Below, piece after piece: positions 47,204 to 57,800 of a stretch of 64,000 nt of DNA. The notes beneath the pieces are model-generated. The model saw nothing but the letters and a program-made list of their open reading frames with translations, made no database searches and was not told where the DNA came from. The stretch is taken from positions 73,460,303 through 73,524,302 of the forward strand of contig CM026426.1 of the NCBI GenBank assembly GCA_014871385.1, given 5' to 3'. The stretch is from Ceratodon purpureus. Lineage: Eukaryota; Streptophyta; Bryopsida; Pseudoditrichales; Ditrichaceae. Position numbers and translations under genes: made by a program. Numbering within the stretch: position 1 is the first letter of the stretch; each line of letters opens with the position of its first letter.

Positions 47204-48540
47204 GCACTTAGTTTAATTTTTATTTGATTTTTACACTTTTAATTTGAGGATTATACATGTACTGGATTAATGTGTATTCTGGTAATTGATGATTTTCATT
47301 TTTTTTCCATTTATCCCATCTATATCTTTTCATACTTATACTCTTTATTCATACTTTCTATCTATTCACAATCACTTTTTGTCTTTCACTCTACTACCTC
47401 GCGATCAATCTCTCTGTCCATGTCGCTTTACCCCGACTCCCTGTGCATGTTGGTTTTCCCTTATACCTCCCTCACCCCCACTCCCTATCCCTCCCTAACC
47501 CCAAGTCCCTGTCCCTCCCTCACCCCCGCTCCCTATTTCTCCCTCACCCCATCTCCCTGTCCCTACTTCCTCCCTCACCGTCACTCCCTGTCCCTACTCC
47601 CTTACCCCTCGCTCACCCCCACTCCCTTTCCCCTCCCTCACCCCCACTCCCTATCCCTCCCTGACCCTCACTCCCTGTCCCTACTCCCTTACCCCTCGCT
47701 CCCAGTCCCTACTCCCTTACCCCTCGCTCACCCCCACTCCCTTACCCCTCCCTCACCGTCTCTCCCTGTCCCTACTCCCTCCCGCACCGTCACTCCCTGT
47801 CCCTACTCCTTTCCTCTCCCTCACCCCCACTCCCTATCCCTCCCTCACCCCCACTCCCTATCCCTCATTTACCCTCACTCCCTGTCCCTACTCTTTTACC
47901 CCTCCCTTACCCCTAATCCCCGTCCCACCCTGACCCCCACTCCCTACCCCTCCCTAACCCCCACTCCCTGTCTCTTCCTCACCCCCGCTCCCTATTTCTC
48001 CCTCATCCCATCTCCCTATCCCTACTCCCTCCCTCACCGTCACTCCCTGTCCCTACTCCCTTACCCCTCGCTCACCCCCACTCCCTCACCCCTCCCTCAC
48101 CCCCACTCCCTATCCCTCCCTGACCCTCACTCCCTGTCCCTACTCCCTTACCCCTCGCTCCCAGTCCCTACTCCCTTACCCCTCGCTCACCCCCACTCCC
48201 TTACCCCTCCCTCACCGTCTCTCCCTGTCCCTACTCCCTCCCTCACCGTCACTCCATGTCCCTACTCCTTACCTCTCCCTCACCCCCACTCACTTACCCC
48301 TCCCTGATCCTCACTCCCTGTCCCTACTCTCCTACCTCTCCCTCACCATTACTCCCTATAACTCTCTCACCCCTGCTCCCTGTCCCTACTCCCTTACCTG
48401 TCCCTCACTTCTTCACCCTGTCCCTTCTCCCTTCATCTTACCCCCCCTTCTACTCCATATCCCTCCCCTTACCACTCCCTCTTCGTCACTCCCTGTCCCT
48501 CCCATTACCCCTCCCTCACGAGAGTCATAAATTATACTCA
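47204..48540. repeat. C-rich minisatellite (CCCTCACCCCCACTCCCTGT-type)
   Basis: From about 47443 to 48535 the plus strand is an array of variants of CCCTCACCCCCACTCCCTAT and CCCTGTCCCTACTCCCTTAC. A higher-order duplication of about 460 bp is visible: the block beginning CACCCCCGCTCCCTATTTCT occurs at 47521 and 47981. The long open frame through it is an artefact of the repeat. The minus strand has many GGG/GGGG runs and could form G-quadruplexes. It sits between two convergent genes. Confidence 0.85.
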
Positions 48541-48871
48541 AAACAGTGGCATGGAACAGTTTTAAACAAATAAACAATCTATAGTAAGATCAAATTGTTC
48601 TAGTGGTGTGGTGTGCATCGCACCCAATCAAACAATACTTTTTAATCAAAAGCATACATGAAAGTCTGAAGTTATCCTTAGTCACTTCAATGTTAACTGA
48701 CCATAGGAGTTACCGATATGCTTAGATTTAAACTATTGAAATGCTCGTAAGTAAACCAAAATTTCTGCCTCAATATGTCCTTAGTGCTGCTCCTATAATA
48801 CTACTTACATCTAGAAGAAAAATAAAATAAAGCCGCCGTTTCAAAATCTATGTTAAGTCGTGGTTGTATTT
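48541..48871. other. 3' spacer, no gene seen
   Basis: AT-rich spacer between the minisatellite and the stop of the convergent gene at 48872; nothing recognisable. Confidence 0.4.
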
Positions 48872-50380
48872 TCAACTCTTGGTACGAGTGATTGCTGACG
48901 CATTGTTGCTATCACTTGCAGCCTTCAAAACTGCCTGGAAACTGGTAACCTCTACTTCCTGCTGTGTGTCTAATTCGCCACCAAACTGGGCAACCCATGG
49001 TTCCGCAAGGTGAATTGGAGACGATGCTAAGAGCAGGTCTTTGCAAACTTTGCAACGATAGTTACGGCAAGATATCATTTCTGCTGCACACGGAGGGTGG
49101 AGAAAACAACCACAAGATGATAGAACCGCAGCTTTCCATATGAAACCCAAACCACAGTAAGCACAAACATTCTTACCTGGGTAACCCAATGGAGGAATTG
49201 ATTGCTGCTTCGGATACTGAAACCTTCTAGGTGTTTTTAGGCTAAGCATCTGTGCTCTTGCCACTTTGACTGCTGCCTGACTCTCATGTAACTCCTCGAT
49301 AGCTCCCTCCAAGGCTCTTGCTTCGATACCCATAGCTACTTCCAATTGAATAACATTCTCGCGGATTTGTGCTTCAGACTCCCTCATGTCAGACAGTTCT
49401 TTGAGCAATGCCTCTGATTCTTGGATTGTTCGCTTGTACAATACTGTGGCACCCTTTGAACGTAGAACTTGACGCGCCTCTTTGAGTTTGGAGACGTATT
49501 TGTTGTTAAGATCTTCTTCTGCAATATCAGTAGATTCAGCACTCATCCTTGCGAGACAAGTATTGTACCTCTCTCGCAATTGATGAAGAGGTTCTTCGAC
49601 AACCTTCAGAACTTCAATCTTCTTCTGCTCCACCTCCAGTGCTGCCTGGAGCTCACGAATCAGGAGATCAGGTTCTCCCCCACCCCTACTTGTGTTGCAC
49701 AAATCCTTGATGATGGTGATGAGGCCCTCAACCTGACATCTAGTGGCGACTGGTCCTAGCTTAGTCGGATTTCTCCATGCGTTCTTCAGTCGAGCTTCAT
49801 GGCGGTCCAATGCCTCAGCGCACCAATTCACTGATTTTCCGTGAACAAAAGTAGCAAAGCATGCCTTGAGAAAACGAAGGCAGAAATAGTTGTTGTGGGG
49901 TCTATTACCGTAAACCTTGAAATACTGCTGACCAAAAATCTTGAGTTGCTCCTCGTCTTCGCACCTAGAGAAGTCGTATCGCCCCTTGGAAACTCCTTCC
50001 TTCCACACTGCCGTGACTTCTTCATCAGAGATAAAGCTATAGCACTTGGAAACATCACGTAGAAGCGGCCCCTGATCCGAAAGGCCCACCACAGTTGTAA
50101 AGAACTCCTTTCCATACACACCATCACGACCCATCAACATAGGAGCAGCCACAAGCATCCGTTGACGCACCCCTATCTCAATTTCTCCAAGTTCAAAAGG
50201 GTCGGAGAACTCTTCGGTGCTGAAGACTCGGTCACTGCCGCCTTCTCCATCACTTCTACTTGCTGTGTTGTCGTCACTAACCTCTTGGGCATCAGGAGCA
50301 CGCTGGGTTGCACAATGCTGTCTAGTTATATGTTGCTTAGTCCCTTTCCTCCTCTTCCCTGTCATTTTAGTATCTAACAC
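48872..50380 (-). CDS. VDWA-family coiled-coil protein with RING-like finger, 502 aa
   Basis: Single intact frame near the right end of the giant element. In order: a basic N-terminus (TGKRRKGTKQH); a region shared with the 787 gene (RQRMLVAAPMLMGRDGVYGK; QQYFKVYGNRPHNN); the core motif GKSVNWCAEALDRHEARLKN; GPVATRCQVEGL; a long coiled coil (about residues 230-390); and a Cys/His finger near residues 415-460 (CAYCGLGF, CGCFLHPPC, CRNYRCKVC), RING-like in spacing. The initiator could be the first Met or the second (MTGKRRKG, five codons on). The finger suggests protein or DNA contact; a ubiquitin-ligase role is possible but unproven. It is the only VDWA-family member clearly inside a bounded transposon here. 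Confidence 0.8.
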   Translation of the reverse strand: MLDTKMTGKRRKGTKQHITRQHCATQRAPDAQEVSDDNTASRSDGEGGSDRVFSTEEFSDPFELGEIEIGVRQRMLVAAPMLMGRDGVYGKEFFTTVVGLSDQGPLLRDVSKCYSFISDEEVTAVWKEGVSKGRYDFSRCEDEEQLKIFGQQYFKVYGNRPHNNYFCLRFLKACFATFVHGKSVNWCAEALDRHEARLKNAWRNPTKLGPVATRCQVEGLITIIKDLCNTSRGGGEPDLLIRELQAALEVEQKKIEVLKVVEEPLHQLRERYNTCLARMSAESTDIAEEDLNNKYVSKLKEARQVLRSKGATVLYKRTIQESEALLKELSDMRESEAQIRENVIQLEVAMGIEARALEGAIEELHESQAAVKVARAQMLSLKTPRRFQYPKQQSIPPLGYPGKNVCAYCGLGFIWKAAVLSSCGCFLHPPCAAEMISCRNYRCKVCKDLLLASSPIHLAEPWVAQFGGELDTQQEVEVTSFQAVLKAASDSNNASAITRTKS

Positions 50381-51135
50381 ACAACCTACCCTGACCGCTC
50401 TCTAAGTTTGTTAACAAAATCTCTCAAAAACTCTGCACTACCAAAGAAGGAAGACAGAAAAACCATATCTCTATTGTTAACAAGCGAACAAAACGTGAGC
50501 CCAGTAAGAAATGATGCTCTGTGCTAATCCAAGCCGCAACCACATGACCATATTAAACATTCCCATTATGAATGTGTGAAAACATTGATATGTAGAAGGC
50601 ACATTCATTTGAAATAAAGAACAACATCATTTGAATTGAACTTCTCGACGCTAAATAGTTATGAGCAGAGTACATATTGGCTTGGAGTATAATAAAACGC
50701 CTTAAGAAGTTGTAAACATAGATTACATCTATTGATCTCAACCCCTAATCTCTAATTCTCAGAACCTCTACTAAAACAGTAATAGTCTTAAGTTTTACAT
50801 TTATTTTTTTCTAAATAATATCCACAGTTTCATCGTTTCAGTAAACATATAAAAAATATGGATGCTTGTTGTCAATCGGGAAAGTATATGAAACAGATGA
50901 AAAAATAGGATTTTAAAAAGCGCAATGGGTCTATAAACAGACATGACGTCATCATGACGTCAGCCCTAATTTTAACACAAGAAAGTATATTAGGATTAAT
51001 ATTATTGTTATTGATAATTATTTCCACGGAAATACATCCACTTAGTTTATAAATTCTTAAAATAGAAGTATAATTTTAGAAACTTCCCACGGTAATAGGG
51101 TACATAGTTTTATAAAATAATTGATGAAAAGTCAA
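50381..51135. other. right inner flank of the giant element
   Basis: AT-rich sequence between the last cargo gene and the right end; no gene. It includes TGACGTCATCATGACGTCA at 50944-50962, two overlapping CRE/TGA-type TGACGTCA palindromes that could act as bZIP sites upstream of the minus-strand gene, and the inverse subterminal motif at 51087-51101. Confidence 0.5.
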
Positions 51136-51204
51136 ATCTCTGCTCGCCAATTGCCGCTCTCCGCTCTCCGCTCTCCGCTCACCGCTCGCATGCTAACTTT
51201 CCCC
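51136..51204 (-). repeat. right terminal inverted repeat and GAGCGG array
   Basis: Read inward on the minus strand: GGGGAAAGTTAGCATGCGAG, then GAGCGGTGAGCGGAGAGCGG and more units. Inverse of the left end at 32759-32834. Confidence 0.85.
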
Positions 51205-51214
51205 TAGTCCTTTC
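51205..51214 (+). repeat. right target-site duplication TAGTCCTTTC
   Basis: Identical to 32749-32758. The sequence after it (TATTTTTCCGGACTCTCCC) continues the T-rich dispersed repeat interrupted at 32748. Confidence 0.85.
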
Positions 51215-51616
51215 TATTTTTCCGGACTCTCCCAGATTCCTTTACTTGAATGGTATTGACATAGAAGGTTGAACAGTGGCTTTTGCACAGCAGGTCATTC
51301 ACAGCTAACTTCGAGGTTTCCTCGTAGCTCCGGCTTCTGGGTTTGAAATCCGTTTCCATTACCCAATCCAAGTATCGTGATACTGTTTCACTTCTAGAAT
51401 GTTCTAGATTGTGGTTGTCATTCTTCGACCCTGAGCTTGTATGTCTCATTTTGCCATTCAATCAAAGCTGGCCATGACACATGAGCAGTGCACAAGGGTC
51501 CACTTGCTGCGTCCGTGATTTACCTAGACGTAGGTATGGACACTGTAAAGTCGTCAAATTGCTTAAACTGAAATAATGCTAATGAATATGTTCTCAGGGG
51601 AACCAAAATCAGGATC

Positions 51617-53467
51617 ATGGAGACGTTTTATTATCCAGAGAAACCTTGGTTCAAGTACGTCTGCAAGCTTAACGACAATGGACTCGTCCCCGGTGGATCT
51701 CTGACTCAGGAGCACGTCAGCAAAGAAGAATGCCGCCAGATGTTTGTATACGCGGGAGATCGTTCTAACAATGGCTACAGACTTAATGCTAACACAACGT
51801 TCTTCAACGAAAGACTTCAGTGGATATGGCTTCGAGTTCACCAGGTGGAGAAACCACCAAACAACGACTTCGGATATAGCTTTGCTCAAGCTATTCTGTA
51901 CGAGTACAAGACCGGAGAGGAGGTGGATTGGGCGGAGTTGGCAAGTCGCACCATCAACCGTTACAGCCGCACACGTGGAGTGAAGCAAGTGCATCCTCTG
52001 TGGGCTTGGGCTTACCCGTCTGTGACCATAGACATCGCGACCGGTCTGCCTGTTGGCACAAACTACCACTTTCCGAAATCTCTTGGCTCTCGACCAATTC
52101 GAAGGTCTCTACTGTCCCCTGAACAGGTGCTCATTCTGACCTATATTTCTCTGAATGCTCTGTCTAGATTGATGCATCTGATTTATTGCCACTTGAATTC
52201 TTAGAAATATTTGTGGAATGACGTGGCTTATATGTACAGTTTGGCATGCCGTGGGGGGTATTCTAGTTGTGAGTGTAGTTGTATTCAGGTTACAAGGCCC
52301 ACTGGTATTGAAGTCAGCTGCTTGCACTATACTGAATCAGAGTTTCTAGGGGTTGCTGAAGTTAGTGTGTTTGAAAGTTTTTGGTAACCGTAACTACTTA
52401 TTGTAGGAGGTTGTTACAAGTTAGAGAAATTGGACAGTAACTGAATTTGACTATTCTCTTTCTTTATTTTGGTAGGTTCTTCACATGCCGAGACCTGAAA
52501 CTCGGTCTACGCGTAAATTAAAGCTTGAAGAGCGCTCGTGCTCCTCAGACAGCTACACCGAGAACAGCGGAATTACAGAGAAAAAGAAAAGACGGAAGTC
52601 AGCGGTCTATGTGGAAGCACCGAAGATTACAATGTCTAGAGCTCATATGGGGATTGAAGTTGGGACCACATCAACTCCCACGACCCTTTCACAGGTCCAA
52701 ACATCCCCCAACCGCATGGCAAATGACACGGTAGAGCCACCACAGAAGCCGACTGAGACCGATTCTGCCGGGTGAGATGGCAGCTTCCTTTAATTGTACA
52801 CATGCTTGTTGTCACTTCCGTCGTCATACTTTTGAATTTTGCTCGATTCATGAATTGACTTCTTCTCTAGTACTGAGCGGATAAGATCTATTTCTACGCA
52901 GACCCGCCAATGTCGGTTTGATCCCAGTTCAAGCATCCTATCCGCGAGAAGTTATCGGTGCTTTGATGCATTTTGCACGTGACATTCCGAAGATGTGTGA
53001 AGGTATTCTCTCCAACCTTGAGCTTCGTAAAGCCAAGCTTCTGGTCGCGTACGACGGTGCCAAACAAAAAAGATCATTTGCATTCTCCACCAAGGCTGCC
53101 CTGTTCACGGAACTGCTACAAGCAAAACAAGCTTTTCTAGACAACAACGATGATAAGACTCAAGGTGAAGTTCGTTACGCCCAGACTGCCTTGAAATGCG
53201 CAGAAGAGAAGCAGGAGATTGCTGCGAAGGAAGAAAATGATGCGTTATCTGCATTGCAAAGTGTCTGTGACAATATTACAGAAGGGCGTAAGGCTCACAG
53301 GGTACTGGAGAAACATTTCATCTTCAACAACGGATCAGGTATGTATAGTTCCTTTCACAAATTCCTTTAATAACAGATGCTATAATTTCCAGTCTGACTT
53401 ATGCTACTTTTCTTAATTTATACGTATTTGACTCTAAGTTGTGGTACTTTCTGCAGATTTTCCTTGA
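51617..53467 (+). CDS. VDWA-family protein, four exons, 417 aa
   Basis: Exons 51617-52126, 52476-52771, 52902-53338 and 53457-53467 join in phase (0, 2, 1). The first exon carries the domain: NNGYRLNANTTFFNERLQWI, then KPPNNDFGYSFAQAILYEYK and TGEEVDWAELASRTINRYS. The second is Ser/Thr-rich with a basic patch (EKKKRRKSA). The third is helical (RDIPKMCEGILSNLELRKAK; YAQTALKCAEEKQEIAAKEE), probably coiled coil, and the last adds a few residues. The NNGY start of the domain is shared with the decayed 15329 copy (NNGYVIDACKDRRQRQ). The frame is intact. It begins 400 bp outside the giant element, which may have separated it from upstream exons. Function unknown. Confidence 0.7.
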
Positions 53468-53898
53468 AGATGAACTTCAGTCAAGTTCACGGGTGAGAAC
53501 TAAGAGTACTCGGGGGTTGGATTGGTGGGAACTGAAATTTCTGCAACTCCGAAGAAACACTTGTCGATCATTAGTTTTCATTGGGTCTACGCAGCTGCAA
53601 TGAACTTCGAGGTTTTGAAGACTTAGAGTTCGAAGGAGATCCGAGAACAGGTAGTCACTTGCAGCACTAGATGCGGATATAAAAGACATAAAAGCAGGAT
53701 GGTTTAAATACGATGTGATTACACTTGAGAACCAAGGATGTCCTACAAACTGAAGCTAGTAAATATGTCACTATACAGCTGACACCAAGCTATAACCCTC
53801 ATGATCAAAGACTCATCTGACATGAGCAAGTTTTTGTGAAGAACAATATATTTGAAACACAAAGATCTGATTAAATTCGCTTATCTAAGCCTGTGAAC
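53468..53898. other. no gene seen
   Basis: Spacer after the VDWA-family gene; no coding sequence I can support on either strand. Confidence 0.4.
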
Positions 53899-54062
53899 CT
53901 GATCCTTCAGAATTTGAATCTCCCCACTTTCCTTGTTACTTCGAGCAGCACCAAGCTCCACTGTCGCAACTCTTTCAGCAAATTTTAGGGTGCTCATTGT
54001 CTCTCCAAATGAGTCTGCATCCGGACTTATATGTACAAACATCAAGGTCTTCGCTTGACCCC
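53899..54062 (-). pseudogene. captured kinesin-14 exon
   Basis: Minus-strand reading gives GGQAKTLMFVHISPDADSFG followed by ETMSTLKFAERVATVELGAA and RSNKESGEIQILKDQ. This is the end of the kinesin motor domain (the LKFA.R element before the neck) in the form found in plant kinesin-14 proteins. It is bounded by an acceptor (ATCCGAACAG) and a GT, so it is a whole exon, but no other motor exon is near. It looks like a host exon carried by or left beside the transposon at 54.8-59.1 kb. Confidence 0.75.
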
Positions 54063-54208
54063 CTGTTCGGATAAGATCACAACAGAGAACAGGTAAATCC
54101 AGAGAAGATAACCAAATAGAGACTTCAGTCTAGAAAAAGTAGACTTCAGTTCTTCAAGCTCTATGCGCTTCTCCTTGACCTGCACATACAAAGTTCAGCG
54201 TTCAGAAA

Positions 54209-54278
54209 TACACATCTGGAACTTGGAACGCCATACACATCTGGAACTTGGAACGCCATACACATCTGGAACTTGAAA
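54209..54278 (-). repeat. 25-bp tandem repeat in an OST48-like piece
   Basis: Minus strand: CAAGTTCCAGATGTGTATGG with GCGTTC, period 25 bp, about 2.7 units. One unit reads FQVPDVYGV, which matches the F.VPDVYGV element of the OST48 (DDOST/WBP1) subunit of oligosaccharyltransferase. The period is not a multiple of three, so expansion destroyed the frame. Confidence 0.6.
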
Positions 54279-54508
54279 ACACTACTTAAAAATTGAATTT
54301 CATCGAAAAAAGAAATCAATGCTTCGATCATATCAAAGAAACCTTCAAAATATGGGACCACTGTTGGAAAAAGATCGACCCTGCATTAATAGACTGAAAT
54401 ACTCTATAAATGTATCCTAAAAGTAAACCGGAGAACAATGAAGAGCTCCGAATTCAGAATAGAAACAAGCGCTTAAAATATAGTCGTCTTTATGCAGGAC
54501 AAACATAC

Positions 54509-54584
54509 CTTGAGATGGCCTCTTTCATGAAAGGTCCATTTGGTGAGCTCAACAGCAAATTGCTGGTTGCCTGACTTCTCATAC
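54509..54584 (-). pseudogene. captured OST48 (oligosaccharyltransferase) exon
   Basis: Minus-strand reading gives [20 protein letters not shown] then RGHLK, matching the plant OST48/DGL1 subunit segment that ends in W.FHERGHLK. Acceptor (TTGGCCAG) and donor (GTATGT) are intact on both sides. The VPDVYGV piece 230 bp downstream comes from the same host gene. The intact OST48 gene must be elsewhere; this is a fragment. Confidence 0.75.
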
Positions 54585-54852
54585 CTGGCCAAGAATAGAA
54601 AAATGAGTAAACTTTTAATCAAAAACAAGGATCTATCCGAAAAAAACTGTGAATGAAGGTAAGTCCAGGTTAGTAACGGGCCTAATCTCTGCTCATAACA
54701 TGGAAACAGTTAATTAGATTCCAAAAAGAGAGAAAATTCAGAATGTCTATTGCATTGCCATCAAATTTACAGAGGAAAGCAAAGAGGCAAGAAAAATTGC
54801 ACAAACATCACTCACTTGTTCTCGCTGCCAAACTGCTGTACGAAAACTCAAA

Positions 54853-57800
54853 TTATTCTGAATCACTACACTCGGATTCAGTCTCTAAATCGTCTTCATC
54901 TGTGCCTAATTCGTCGTCAGACTTTAAGGCAGCAACACGTTCCCGATCTCGAAGAACACGTGCTATTTTATCCAACGCGGCATCGCTTAGGGAATACACA
55001 GATTTGTTAGATTTTTGCCTGTGTCTAGCTAACTTCATGGAAAACTTACTCGCACACACTAAATGGGAATAGACCCTAGCTGGCCCAGCTGCCTCGAGCA
55101 AGATATACGAGTTAGGCTTTTTTCCATGCTGCTCGTAGTATAGACCTTCGACCACTTCGTCAGTCCTCTCGACTACACCGCCCCATGCGTCCGTAAGCTG
55201 TTCCTCCTCTACTACATACATCTTTTTAGTACAGATCAGTACAAAAAATTCTGCTCCCTTAGACTGCGGGTCGTCAGGGTCTGCGAGAATTGCGAAGTGG
55301 TCGCCAATTTCTAGACCCAACGCAATATCATTGCTATCATCCTGTACCACCCAGTCCTGTTCCAGGTCTTCGTCTTCCTGTATTGCCTCGTCAGTTGAAG
55401 TGGGCACCAGTGTACAGACCCTCCACGGCTTCACAAACAATGCATTAGTGCATGAGTCGCCTTCGCTGTGAAGACAGTAATTACAGAAGCAGGAAAAATC
55501 CCTGACCTGTAGAAGCACGTTATTTTGAGGACCCACACTCCGGATGGAGTGCATACTTCGGCTACCTGGGACTGTCGCACATCCCATCGTCAATCTCTTG
55601 CTAACTTCTGTCTTGCCGATGAGGGTGAAATGCCTGTCCACAACTCTCCTGGCTCCCGGGTATGCTCCATTTGGTCGGCTCATGGATGTCTTCAAGTAGT
55701 TAACTACGTCTTCTGCGCCATGTAACCTCCTAGAATCGGGGCGTAGCTGTTCCTTTCTTATGGACTGTTTCAGACAGGCACCTGCCCCGTCATGAGGACC
55801 CTTTCCATGTCCGGTACCCCAGAAGTGCCAATCAAGTGCACAGCCTTCTGGGGTGTCATCGGACACGGTTAGAGAGGGATACCTGTATGAATCGGCAACA
55901 CGTTAGTTCCATTTTTGACGAAATTGGAAAAAGCTGCAACATGTGACAATAATACGCACACGGTCATTGAGTCTTAACTACAGCATGTAGTCGTCACATC
56001 TCATTTTAATCACTGTTACCTAGTCGCCAAGGGGAGTGACCTCGTATGCATCTAATAAAATGCAAAACGCAAATAACGAAACAAAGTCAGGTTTGCGGAA
56101 AATTACCTGGCTACATAAAACCAAGCTGTTGATCCTTTAAACTGAGCGACACACCCGTCAGACCAAACGGTGTGCCGCGTTGGTTTTTTTCCCCACCCCG
56201 TTAGCATGTTCTAGTGCAGCGTTAGACAATGCTGCACAAATAATGAATCATGCTTGGGGTCGTCTGAAATATAATAAAAATAATCTGTCTTCAAACGTTT
56301 TGAGTTGGGATCACAAGGATTCCAATTTTCGTTTAAGGTGTACATTATATGGACTAGAATTGTTATTTGGAAATTGTACCAATGCATGCTTTGAATTTCA
56401 TCTTGCCCTTTAAACGAGTAATTTTCAGCAAAGTCAATCAAAGAAAATACTTCCCCTGGCTGCAGCTTGAGTAGGCTGTCCCGAAACTGTGAATCCTGCC
56501 AACGTGCAACGTGTTGGTGACGTACGAAGCGAGGCATTACTGAAGCAGCGTATTGGAGAAAATACCGTGCTGTGGTCTGCTTGTATTCCAGTCGTATGAC
56601 TTTTTTCGGTTCGCCCTTCTTCGTCCTCCCGTTTGCAGGGACATTCTCAAATCGGCGCCACTCCATCAGTTTCTTGTTTGTCGGATCAGATTCTTGCTCA
56701 CAGACAGGAATCAGATGAAATCCACATCGTGGACACTCTCCTAGAAAACAGTTCAGGAAGCTCAGAACTTAACGGCGCAGACTCTTTAATATGGTTCACT
56801 TCCATCGACCATTATTCTAACAATCACCTACATTTATGCTTACAATCAATTGCAGAACAGACGTGATAACTAGTGAATTGAAACCTTACATTCAGCGTTT
56901 GCAGATCACTCACCTAGAACGCACTTTAAATCGTGCCATTCGCTCCCTGGAGGCCTCGGGCATAGGCTCTGCTCCCAAAGCTCCGTTGCGCGACGGTAGG
57001 TATGATGATTTACCTGACAGACCACCGGACCTTCCACTTCTCTTCCGGACAGAATGTTACAGCAGAGGCTCTCACAACCGCAACTACAACAGAGTAGATC
57101 GTCATCAAAGTGGAACTTCGAGGCCCTCATGTTGTTAAATCCTATAGTTATTTCCGCCATCTCCTGATGGTAACGGCAGCAGCAGCTATTGAAGTCACGT
57201 AACCGCCTTACAAAAAAGGGACGCAACCTCCGAAACGAGACAAACGAAACCTTGAGCTGGTCGTGAGTGGCTTTGAAGCTGGTGTGGAAGTCCAGCTGAG
57301 CCACAAATTGAAAAACAAAACCGAAAAAAAAAATTAAAAATAAAAGCTGCCATGTTAGTTCGCTACCAGTCTGGAAGTACCGAAACTCCGGACAGGACAT
57401 CTCTCGGATCCTTTTCCGAATTCATTAAAGGAAAATCATAAAGGATCTAAGGATCTAATTAAAGGAATAACGGAAAACATGTACTCAACGATACAAAACA
57501 GTCCAGGAATAACGGAATACAGTAGGGAATAAGGCTAGAGACTGAAGGAATTCATGAAAACAATTACAGACTAAAGGACACAATAAAGGAAAGGAAGTTT
57601 ACGCCTCATTAAAGGAAGTCCACATTTCTCAGAATCGAGAGATTGGGAACTAATGAAAAATCGCTAAAGGAAAAAATCGAGGGCACCATTATGGAAAGGA
57701 ACAGAATGAAGGAAAATTTAAAACGATCCAAGGATAAAATAGCCAAAGGAAATCAAGGATAAAGATATGGAAATAGGGAAATAATGACGCAATTGAAAGA

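Larger units (their letters stand above)
32759..51204. mobile_element. giant Mutator-like (MULE) transposon, 18,446 bp
   Basis: Defined by a 10-bp target duplication, imperfect terminal inverted repeats (GGGCGAGACTTGTATGCGAG on the left; GGGGAAAGTTAGCATGCGAG on the right, read inward), inverted GAGCGG arrays next to them, and the subterminal motif ACCCTATTACCGTGG inverted at the two ends. It carries, left to right: tandem T-rich repeats, a 146-aa acidic protein (+), a MULE transposase (-), a ParB-methyltransferase-like gene (+), a C-rich minisatellite, and a VDWA-family RING-like protein (-). Autonomous MULEs are usually a few kb and carry one or two genes; this one has four and large introns. 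The transposase frame is damaged, so the copy is probably not self-mobile now, but its ends and two cargo genes are intact. Confidence 0.85.

Noticed and set aside
47270-48307. A 345-aa open frame of Pro/Ser/His/Leu repeats
   Set aside because: It is the translation of the C-rich minisatellite; the array is open in more than one frame because its units lack stops.
27053-56213. Variant genetic code with reassigned stops
   Set aside because: Stops of all three kinds interrupt damaged genes, while RAD51C and other intact genes end normally and need none reassigned.
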